This document shows, piece after piece, positions 55,029 through 64,000 of a stretch of DNA of 64,000 bases. The stretch's first letter is position 1; each line of letters begins with the position of its first letter. The notes under the pieces were generated by a model that saw only the letters and a program-made list of their open reading frames with translations, had not been told where the DNA came from and did not search any database. The stretch lies in the NCBI GenBank assembly GCA_016490735.1, contig JAEMWC010000126.1, positions 592,501 to 656,500 of the forward strand, in the 5' to 3' direction. The stretch comes from Pachyseris speciosa (taxonomy: Eukaryota; Cnidaria; Anthozoa; Scleractinia; Pachyseridae). The position numbers and the translations under genes were made by a program.

Positions 55029-55402
55029 GTACTGACAAACCAGAGTACGTTCGTTACACAGCGATTGCTGATAACACGAGATGGCGAGGCTACTATAATC
55101 ACGACCGCTGGACATGTGACAGATCTCTGGCTGAAGGCTGGTACAGGTTTGTGATGGGGCAACGCATGAACACAAGATGTGCTGATCACTACTTCTGCGG
55201 CACATATCGTCCTGGCTGGTTAGACGGACAACATCCGTCAGTTGGGGAGGGGAGGGTCAATAGGCGAGTGTGTTTCGGCCGTTCACCGTCCAATTGTTGT
55301 GACTATCAAACAAATATTCAGGTTCGCAACTGTGGTTCGTTCTTCGTGTACAAGCTGAAACCAACACCACCAGCATGTAATCTTCGCTATTGTACTGAAT
55401 AA
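55029..55402 (+). CDS. Gene C: terminal D8C exon, first cysteine lost
   Basis: Counterpart of 11147-11520, ending in TAA at 55400-55402. The phase matches the split sushi cysteine. Differences from gene A are mostly replacements: PEC to PEY (loss of the first domain cysteine), DRYL to DRSL, VIG to VMG, and VTRR to VNRR. The remaining nine cysteines are kept. Loss of one member of a disulfide pair may destabilise the fold or free its partner; alternatively gene C is starting to decay. The frame is intact, so I call it coding. Confidence 0.85.
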
Positions 55403-55892
55403 TTATAAGCGAGTATGCAGGACTCTTAGCTACCCTTTTCGGTAGCAAAAGCATAAATTTCTGCAACTTAACTGTTGTAAATTTTGCTTTTTTTATTTGG
55501 TTTGTTTTGTTTTTGTTATTTTTTAACTGCAAGAATTAGAATCGTGAATTTGTAGTCGTTAGATTTATCAGAAGATAATCTCACCACAGCAAGCTGCCCA
55601 AATTCACTGTATAAAGGTTCTTGAGTAAAATATGTTCCTAAACTTTGATAATATAAGTCAGAAAAATCCCTTGCGTACGTAAAAGACATTTTCAGAAGAG
55701 GAATTACATCCTTCCTGAACTGTGCAGAAGATAGTAATTAAGGATATGAATTACGTGAATAAAGGAGAGAGCGATTTTCAATTGAGTGATGAAAGTGTTC
55801 CCCTTTTTCTTTCCTTTTTTTTTCCTGTGGGCTGCCTGTCGTAGCTCGCATGATCACACTTATGCTATCGGTCGGGAATTTTCGTTCGGAAA

Positions 55893-56690
55893 GACATACA
55901 TACATACATACATACATACATACATACATACATACATACATACATAACCTTTATTTCCGCGTCTAGTCGTTCTAGCGCCAAGGCACTAATTGGGGACACT
56001 CTAACACACGTATGTTACAAAATTGATAAAAATATTAATTAAAATAATAAAATGTTGATTAAAATAATTATTAATTGATCCTGATTAAAATATTTAGTTA
56101 AGTATTAAGTAATTAATAAGAATTAATTTTAGTATAATCCCTAAGAATAGATGCACTCACAATTACTATTTCAATCTTTACAAATCTCTTAAGTTTACTA
56201 CAACACTATTTACAGTCAAAATCATTGCTATTTTAAGACATTTATACACTAAGTTGTGCAGAGATAACAATGTCTTCCACATCCATTGACTTCTGTTGAT
56301 AAATCTTTCTTTCATATCATCGCTCTGAATTCTGGTGGGGATTTGATTGTCCTTTCCTTTTTGGTTAGCTTTGCCCAAAGTGACAGCCCTAAATGGCTGA
56401 TGGACTGCTTGCCATGAGTGACAGAGCGATAACGCACCCGCCTGAAGTCAGAGTTTCTTAAATTATATTTTCTTTCTAGTTCACAGTTTAAACGGAATAG
56501 ATCTGTTATGTACGTTGGTGTCAGTCCACTTTTAACTTTATACATCAGTATAAGTATATCTTGTAGTCTTCTCTTGTATAATGTTGTCAATTTGGCTTTC
56601 TGAAGTAATGATCCATATGTATCCGATGTGTTGTTAAATACCGCTGTTAAAGCTCTTTCCTGTAGCCTTTCAAGTTTTCTCCAATCGAAC
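55893..56690 (-). pseudogene. LINE 3' fragment, copy B
   Basis: Minus-strand frame 56312-56590 reads RLQDILILMYKVKSGLTPTY, then LERKYNLRNSDFRRVRYRSV and SHLGLSLWAKLTK, the conserved C-terminal region of non-LTR reverse-transcriptase proteins. It is followed by a 3' UTR with aataaa and an (ATGT)n tail. This better-preserved copy identifies the decayed one at 12010-12850. Confidence 0.7.
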
Positions 56691-56701
56691 GAAACGTTTT
56701 G

Positions 56702-56982
56702 TCTACCATTTGCCTAAAATTTCCGGATTGTCACGTCGTGCAAGCTGATTGGATAGATTACGCTCAGCCAAAAGCCAAGAGGACTGAAACTAGTACGAAA
56801 CATCGAAACTTCTAAATGGTAAACGAATATCCATTGGGTACGTCCCAACCGGGAAAACAGGACTACCTTTTCAGAACTTCCGTTTGTCCCGGAAATTTTC
56901 CAGTGGGACGAACGTACCAAAAAAACATTTACCATTTACATTCCAACCGGAATTTCCGGGCATTTGTGGTAAATGGTAAACA
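56702..56982. mobile_element. MITE with TACCATTTGCC inverted ends, copy B
   Basis: Same element as 12868-13147. It predates the duplication. Confidence 0.6.
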
Positions 56983-57506
56983 ACCGTTGAGTTTGTCCGT
57001 AAACCTCACGTGACGTCTCATGGGACCAAGGAAACCAATTACACAAAAGGATTGCATCATCCTTGCTGTCGAATCTAGTCGAATCCAAGCTCCAGGTCCT
57101 TGTTTCTCCTTTTGTTTTCGTTGGTTAGCATCATGTCTAAAGTAAGTGAAATTTCCGATGGTTTTGAACAGAAGTATACTTCCTCGACTTATCACAGCAT
57201 TCAGAGCATGAATCTCGACCGAATAAAAGGCACCGGTGTTTATTTTGCAACAAGGTTAAGTCGTCTCTTTCAAAGTGATGCTTTCCTGTCTTCGAAACTG
57301 TTTAGTTTGCACTGGTCAGCCCGCGTTCCTGACCGTTACTGAAATTCAGACAACACAATGTTTGCATTTAAACAGCAAAACAAAGCATTCATTCGTTTGC
57401 AAATGGTAACGCAACGTGCATTTTGTCAGCCGAAATTTTTACCATAGCCAGAAATCCAAGACAGTCAGCGGATTGAACGGCGGGCGCGTATATTTTGATA
57501 TTCAAC

Positions 57507-57617
57507 ATGGTGGGCGGACAAATGAAGGCTATTATTGTTGTTTACATGCTCTTTGCTTCGCTACTTTTAAGGATTATTGATCGAAATCTATCCACAAAAT
57601 CAATTTACCAAGTTTGA
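57507..57617 (+). CDS. Small hydrophobic ORF, copy B
   Basis: MVGGQMK, AIIVVYMLFASLLL and RIIDRN as in 13774-13869, then a longer tail (NLSTKSIYQV). Same caveats: it may be the signal-anchor exon of gene D, or noncoding. Confidence 0.25.
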   Translation: MVGGQMKAIIVVYMLFASLLLRIIDRNLSTKSIYQV

Positions 57618-60600
57618 AGCGATTTAATTGGTGTTACATCAGATTTGGGATATGTGAATATTTTCCTGTACTTCCTTCTATAATTACTTCGAGGTTCCCA
57701 CTATTTTTCGAAATTCGGCCTGTTCGTCATATAACAAGTACCTAACTTGTTATTGGGAATACAACTGACCACTGAAAACACGTTAAAACAATATGGCGAC
57801 CGTAGTGGAATGAAAGCAAACCTCTCGAACATGCATTTTTCCTCCGTAATGGCTTCGTCTCGGCCTGTCTCGCATTTCTGGAAAATGCCACTATTCACAT
57901 AAAAAACGCACCATGTAAAGGAATTTTTTTAGGATCAAGAATACTACGTTTACGAGCTTTATATCTTATCTTTTGAATAAGATTGTGGGAAATTAATTCG
58001 GTGCAGTTGATTTCTCGAAGTCGACTAAGGAAACCATGAAGGTAAGACCTATTTAAAGGAACATTAAGAGAAAAGTGCGGCTAGTTTATGAGATGATTTT
58101 GATCAGAAAGGCACCGTTTAGAACTATTTTTTTTCTCATCTTTTACTCAATTACAACATGGTTCGAACTTGACTCTCTGTACTAAAATCATGTGGAATAC
58201 TTAGTTTTGTGCGGCTACGCCACAAAAAGCAAAAAAATATTATTTTCCCCTTATTTTCTTCATGTTTCGCCGCCATGTTAAATCCGTATGTGCGTGTTCC
58301 GCGCATGCTTGTGGCCATTTTGGAAGCCATGTTGTATGGGATTTCTGGCTTTGGCAAATTTATATTTTGCTCGAGGTACAGCAGTTCAGAACGAAGACGA
58401 AATATATGAGCCATATTTTTCGGAGCCTGTCGAAGATCCAAAATCTTTTCACCCGGTCAAACAATCATCATGGGAGGCCAATCTCGACCCCAGAGCTCTT
58501 CCCTTTTGCGCATGTCTAACGGGCGTGACGGCGGGAAGAGCTCTGGGGAACTCTACGCAAGCTCCAGATCTGATTGGCCAACTCGGTACGCGGGAAAAAC
58601 TGAACGGTTACTCTTGTAAAACGAACTAGCTTTGAAAAAAATTTCACAAAACAAATATGAGTGAAACCCCTAAAACGTCCTTCCTTATACAAACAACAGC
58701 TTCAATATAATTGATTTCTGCTCTACCTTAACTGCGATTTTCATAATTATACAGAATTTCATTTTCAAGTGCCAACCGCCCAACCGCGTTTTGGCTTTCA
58801 TCAATCAAACTTTCCGAACACACTCCGGGACGAAAAATCCATTTGCATTGAAAAGTATTAAAGAATCATGGGCACTAAATACGAGGTTTAGACTCATAAA
58901 TCCCGTATTCTTTATCTCTAATAATAGTGCAAAGGAATGAGATGAAAGACGACGGCCCAGTTCAACAAGCATGAATTGTTATTTATTGTTGTAATTTTCG
59001 ACGCCGTTGGCCTTCAGCGTTTTGTGTGTCTATCGCTTAGGAAGAGCGAAAAGGGTCGTCTCTAAACCACAAACTTCCCCAGCTTTTATTTCCAAGTACC
59101 GTGCTACTTCTCACTATAAAAACAAATGAAAATATAAAATCGATCAAACACACCAAACTCCAGAAAACCACGTAAGTCAAGATTCGGTGAATTGCCTAAC
59201 CTGAGTTGGGAAGTTTCGATGGATAGGTCCTCAAATAACTGAAACTATCCGATTGATTATTCTGAGAAATGTAAAGGAAATCAACGGACTCAGCCGCCAC
59301 GCTTCTGATGCTTGAAACTGCTTTGGGCCATAAATCATCGATCATCGCCTCTCGGTTGCAGTCGGAAGCCGCTGGAAATTTGATTGATGTCGGGCAGCGA
59401 GAACCACAGTTGTCGGCTGAGATTTGAAATTCAGAGTTCGCGTGTTATTGAAAGGCACAGCAAGCGAAATTTAGAGTATTTACCGCGTCTTGCTAAGGCA
59501 TACTGCTAGGACTGTTTAAGGCAGCGACGCCATTTTGGATTTTGGGTAGTCGAGCATGCGCTTTGAAGTCTATATAGCCAGATTTTGGCTACGATCAATG
59601 TGGAGTTTCCCAGAGCCTTCGAGGCGCGAAGCCCGAGAAGAGCTTTGGGGTCGAGAATGCATGGGAGGCACATTTCACAGGAGATGACTATCATTCTTCT
59701 CGCGGCGTTAATACTATGCTTGGTCGTATCACACCATGATAATTACGTGGGATGGCCAAGGGCAGACCGCGTTGAGGTTTCGGTCGAATTTCGTTTTTTT
59801 CATCGTAGCTGCAAATTGCAATGTCTTTTTTTTTAGTTTCCCGTATCCCGCGACAAGTCTGGAGAGAATGGTTCCATTTCATTGGCTCTCAAGAAAATCG
59901 TGCGATTTCATTGGCTTTTCATCATCATGGAATCACGTGCCAGGTCAAGGTCGAAAAACTACTGCGAGAGTCTTGGGGAGTGGTAGAGAGAAAGGGTTTA
60001 GTCACCCGCACGGAAGATCAAATTTCAAATAAAAATGGCGGCCGCTTGTTGCACGGGTGAATTTTCAAGATAGCAGTATGCCGGTCTTAGAAGGGAAACA
60101 CAGCTTTTTTGAAACAGTAAATCGGAATAAAATGTTCTAAGGAACACTCGACAGCTAGAACAGTGGAAATTGGTCAGTTCATACCGAAGAAATCCCTCTT
60201 CAAGGACAGTGGTTTTAGCGAGGCAGACGAAAATGGATCTTCCCGGAATAATCACAACAAGTCATCGCCAGAATTTTAGGCCTTCTCCGAATCGTTTGGG
60301 CGCCTCTTGGAATCCACCTTACCAAAAATTACAGGTTTACATTTTTACGGTGCTTCATCTTAAATTGTTGATTCGTTCTAGTCAAAGCAATTTTAGCGAA
60401 CTTTCCAAGAAACTGGTCAAATGAATTGAATTGTGCCTCAAAGTAACTCTTAAGATTCGCTTTGTTCGCCTTTGCGTAATTTACTAATTGAACGCGTTTG
60501 CTTTTTAGGCATAGATACAGGCTGTATAAATTTTTTATTTAGGAAAACTTATTGTCTGTTTTTGTGTGTCTTTTTTTCACAGAACGTTTTTAAATTTACT

Positions 60601-61614
60601 CGATCTATGTCAACAAACCAAAATCCTAGCTATCACGCGATAGAAATCTCGAGCTCATGAGCTAATTGTTAAATATTTGGTCGGTAAAAAATCACACCAA
60701 CCCGAGGTTAATTAATATAATTATATATTAAAACATGCCAGTGGTAACCAACCCTCAAAGCACCCTTTTAGAACGCCAGACTCCTTTTTTGGCGCTTTTT
60801 TGGCGCTTTCATCAGTTAATCAACCCAAATTTTAATTACTAGTAACGCCACCCCTAATGTGTTACATTTTTTCTCCAAGGTACAAGTCACACCGTTTGTA
60901 ACACTGTACTCAATCCATGTTTGTATTTCCTTTTTTGGCTGCTCATTCAAACGGATTGTGACTCTCGCTAGCCGTTCAAAGTTTAATGCTTATATAGACG
61001 AACCAAGAAAACACATCCCGCATGAACTCCTCCAGGCGTCTTGTTTGTTCAGCATTCGGATGCGTCAAAACGTAAAGTGTTGGCAAATGAAAGAGAAAAC
61101 GTTTACACAGCAACAATGAAGAGTCCATGGGCATATTGGGATTCTTATAACAGCTGTCTGGATCTTTCTCACATGCCATCTCAACGCTCGGGAATAAACT
61201 ATTCTTATCAGATAAAACACTAATATGGGCCGATAATTTAAACGAAGTTTAGACCAGGGTTAAGAAAGCCATGGTCTAAACCGGGTTTTAGTGTACAATT
61301 TCAATTTTTTGAAACAGACTTTATCCTAAACCTTGTCTAGACGACTTCTAACAGTTGACTAACAAACAATAGAGACCTTAAGCAACAGGACGGGAGACAC
61401 GAGGACGGCGTGCTGGAAGTCCATTTTCAGCTTCAGTCATGCGCAGAACGTAAGACGTTGTCTGCAATCTCCCGTCGTCCTCACGTCGACAACGCCATTT
61501 TCACTGTTCTCACGTTACTATTTACGATAGCTTTTACTGGGTACAGGACTACCCAGTAGGGGTAGGCACGAACGGGACTCCTAGGTCCCATGCAAGATGC
61601 CCCCCGCCCCCCTA

Positions 61615-61721
61615 AACCCACCCATTCCCACAACCCATGAAGGTTGACCACTCCACCGGGGTCTACGTCCCCTTCTCTTTTCGAACAGTGGTGTGGGTTT
61701 TTTAACGTCCCACAAGAACAG

Positions 61722-61793
<72 letters not shown>

Positions 61794-61857
61794 TGTGAGA
61801 CGGGGCCTACGGTTTTTCGTCCTTATCCGAGAAGACTAGAAAGTCTAACCGTTTGCA

Positions 61858-61889
<32 letters not shown>

Positions 61890-61990
61890 ATTATTTAAAG
61901 ACCCTGGCCGAGTGTTGGTCCGGCCGGGGTTTGAACCCGCGACCTCCCGCACGGTTGTCCGGTGCTCTACCACTTCGCTAACCGGTCGGC
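61615..61990 (-). repeat. tRNA-derived SINE interrupted by (GA)n
   Basis: Minus-strand head at about 61988-61918 has gttagcgaagtggtagagc (A box) and GGTTCAAACC (B box), followed by a body with aagtgctgcctttgtaatta and gggccccgtctcac-type sequence. The body continues past the microsatellite at 61726-61792 with gtgggacgtt. It is present only in copy B. Confidence 0.65.
61726..61792. repeat. (GA)n microsatellite
   Basis: About 33 uninterrupted ag units. Confidence 0.97.
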
Positions 61991-62879
61991 GGTTATGGCG
62001 ACGTTGTGCGGACAACGTCGCATTCCATGCCAAATTTTTCCGTCTTATGCTACGACTTACTAGATATTTAGAAAGAATCGTAAAGAATCATCTTTCTGGT
62101 GTTCAGTGTTACAGTATTTTTAGAGAAATTTTGAGATGAACGTCGCCTCTGAAGCAGAGAAATCCTGAAGCTCAAAGAAATCGTCTCGGTAAGCCAAGAT
62201 ATCTCTAATGTTTGATTTTCTATGCCGATTACTCTTTTGTTTGCAAAACAAAATGCAGTATTCGGTACAGTAGATGACGTGAAAGCAAAATCTGTCATAG
62301 GAATAACCTTAAATTTTTGTGTAAAGTAATTTGTTTTCAGTTTCACGCTAGAAACGTATGGATAAACAAACACAGAGAGGACAAAATGCAATAAAAAGAA
62401 ACTTGTGGAGTATGAGTGGCTTTCAAGCAAATTATTGTTGATGCACAAAGTATTTTTATGCTTTCAAAGGCCATTCATGAATTCTTAAATGCTCTTTGCT
62501 TTGAAATTAATTTCAAATGCAACGAGTATCGTCTCCTTCACGTCGCAACTGATATACCGGCATTGTTTACAACTAATAACTAAGAATAATATAAGATTAA
62601 AAATTAAGTTTTAAAATCTATTTACATAAGACTAGATATAGAGATAGAGCATTAACCTTCAAAAAAGTCTTTGAGATGACTATACGAGGGCTTCCACTTA
62701 TCTAGTTTGGTGGTCTGTTTCTTTGCGGGTGTTTTTTATTTTGCTGTTCACACCATAATTTGAACTTGATTTGTTCTTTAAACATTTAGATAGAGGAAGG
62801 CCGGTCTTAACATAGATAGAGGAAGTCAGACCCAGAGATAGAGCATTAAACTTAACTAGCTTAGTGGTCCGTTTTGCAG

Positions 62880-62921
62880 GGAATTTAGAATGGGAGATTG
62901 TCGCGATAGAGGACCACAGAG
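62880..62921 (+). CDS. Gene D: candidate 42-nt mini-exon
   Basis: Counterpart of 18561-18602 (NLEWEIVAIEDHR with split codons). Acceptor ttttgcag ends 62879; gtaatg donor-like site at 62922; 27 bases to the collagen exon. It could equally be read through in frame. Confidence 0.45.
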
Positions 62922-62948
62922 GTAATGTTTTTTCCTTTACTTTAACAG

Positions 62949-63197
62949 GTCCCCAAGGTCCACCAGGAGAACCAGGGCCTCGCGGTCAACAAGGAGCACC
63001 AGGTTCCCGCGGTCAGCCAGGGACACCAGGTTCCCGCGGTCGTCGTGGTCGTCCAGGAAAAGATAGAAAAGTTGGTCCACCCGGAAGAACAGGCGAACGA
63101 GGAAATCCTGGGAAGAACCTGAGTACAAATGTAACGATAATTGAAAACCTTGTCAAACAGATGAAGACCTACGCAGAAGGGGAGATCGCGATTTTTG
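62949..63197 (+). CDS. Gene D: intact collagen-stalk exon
   Basis: Open Gly-X-Y exon: [37 protein letters not shown], then PPGRTGERGNPGKN and the coil [20 protein letters not shown]. Donor gtgagtg at 63198, phase 1. It shows the ancestral state of the exon that is frameshifted in gene B. The exon itself is functional in appearance, but the next exon is frameshifted. Confidence 0.8.
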
Positions 63198-63332
63198 GTG
63201 AGTGAAATACTTCACAGCTCAAAATAACTTTCACTTCTGAAGCAAATTCCATTTGCCGTTTAAACTGCTCTTTTCTTCAGTTTTCACAGCTTTGTTTTTC
63301 TTATCTTAAAATGAAATATTTTGCGTCAACAG

Positions 63333-63601
63333 CTCCTCCTCGATTTATCGCCAAGCCGCCATCTCTCATCACCCTAAGGGAAGGCAAAAACATGTCACTT
63401 ATCATTTCCGTATCCGAGAATCCAGCACCAACATCGCGTGGTCTGTTCAAGAAGGAAACGCAATAGACAAAAGCCGCTACGCGATTACCGCCAACCAATT
63501 TGAGATAAGAGAGGTCCTCTTTGAGGATCAGGGAATAATCACGTGCCGCGCTGAAAATTTGTTTTGTGTTCAGGAGACAAAAGTAAAACTGACTGTGTTG
63601 G
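63333..63601 (+). pseudogene. Gene D: first Ig exon with a 1-bp deletion
   Basis: Counterpart of 19015-19284. One base is missing at about 63427-63434 (caccaacatcg against caccaaacatca), which shifts the frame before the core tryptophan. A substitution also turns LFGVQ into LFCVQ downstream. Donor gtaagt at 63602 is intact. With a good collagen exon but a broken Ig exon, gene D is damaged at a different place from gene B. Confidence 0.75.
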
Positions 63602-64000
63602 GTAAGTTTGTTATCATTTGATTGGGGGACAAAAAGGTAGAAATTTGAAAACTTCAGTAGGACTGGCTTAAATTAATTATTCATTTATTTATTTTATTAT
63701 TGTTATTTTTTTGTCTTCTTGAAGCTTTGGAACATTTCAGGTAATACAAAGCTTGGGAAACACTGCAAGGAAGGTCAAGGTTAATTTTGCCCAGCGGAAG
63801 CATCAGCATCATTCTCCAGTGATTTGTATCGACTGTAGACCGTAAGGAATGCAAACCAATTATAATTTATCCAAACATTTATTACTGTCACGAAACTTCA
63901 AAACCTCAAGCGAGAAATAAAGGCATGACTGAAAACAAGTAACTTTCATGTCCCTGCAAATATGCACCAGCAGTTTAAATTAATATAATGTGAACTAATA
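63602..64000. other. Gene D intron, to the window edge
   Basis: Counterpart of 19285-19690. No exon seen; the next expected exon (second Ig) lies just beyond the window. Confidence 0.6.

Larger units (their letters stand above)
55403..62879. other. Intergenic region between gene C and gene D
   Basis: Collinear with 11521-18560. Private features here: a short (ACAT)n only (about 55893-55945), a 283-bp insertion without recognisable ends (about 60557-60840), and a ~1.06 kb segment at about 61260-62345 with a (GA)n run and a SINE. No start exon for gene D was identified with confidence. Confidence 0.6.
40225..64000 (+). repeat. Segmental duplication copy B (pairs with 1-20030)
   Basis: Nearly collinear with the start of the window: Ig exons, sushi, D8C, intergenic DNA, collagen and Ig exons follow in the same order and strand. 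Offsets drift from about +40224 at the first Ig exon to +43882 at D8C and +44319 at the collagen exon, owing to insertions on one side or the other. Both copies run past what can be compared, since copy A's left end and copy B's right end are outside the window. Confidence 0.92.

Overview
This window is eukaryotic, not bacterial. Coding sequence is confined to short exons bounded by AG acceptors and GT donors, separated by kilobases of AT-rich, transposon-filled DNA. The exon contents (collagen Gly-X-Y, I-set immunoglobulin, sushi/CCP, D8C eight-cysteine domain), the many MITEs, tRNA-derived SINEs, Penelope elements and LINE ends suggest a cnidarian, most likely an anthozoan such as a stony coral. 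That taxonomic guess is inference from gene content and repeat style, not a search result.

The main content is a head-to-tail tandem array of one gene family on the + strand. Gene A (only its 3' part is inside: Ig 518-793, Ig 1415-1687, sushi 7982-8152, D8C with stop 11147-11520). Gene B (18.56-23.67 kb: collagen, Ig, Ig, sushi remnant), which carries several disabling lesions. Gene C (27.17-55.40 kb), the most complete: a type II membrane-anchor exon, collagen exons, three Ig exons, sushi and D8C ending in a stop. Gene D (62.88 kb to the right edge), only its 5' collagen and first Ig exons visible. Wherever they can be read, the boundaries of the extracellular exons are phase 1, the signature of exon shuffling. 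The predicted product is a short trimeric stalked surface protein: cytoplasmic N-terminus, membrane helix, collagen stalk with coil, Ig modules, sushi, and a terminal D8C as in uromodulin/GP2/OIT3.

The array has two duplication levels. Genes A/C and B/D are pairs from a recent segmental duplication: 1-20.0 kb matches 40.2-64.0 kb almost collinearly. Exon Ig2 differs by about 2 bases in 276 while introns differ by insertions and deletions. Genes of type A/C and B/D are more diverged paralogues of each other.

The rest is a layered transposon record. The largest item is a 7.2 kb hexanucleotide array (TTGGTA family, 44.0-51.2 kb) with a ~2.9 kb higher-order repeat; it is open on both strands and should not be called a gene. 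In copy A the same locus is short and split by a LINE end, two interleaved MITEs and a complete 1.93 kb Tc1/IS630-type transposon with TA target duplication. Gene C introns hold a Penelope fragment with a hammerhead-like motif, a transposon inserted into a collagen exon, and a 3.0 kb Mutator-like element (9-bp target duplication, carrying RecQ-helicase fragments) nested in an IS630-type element. A second Mutator-like element (10-bp target duplication) lies upstream of gene C.
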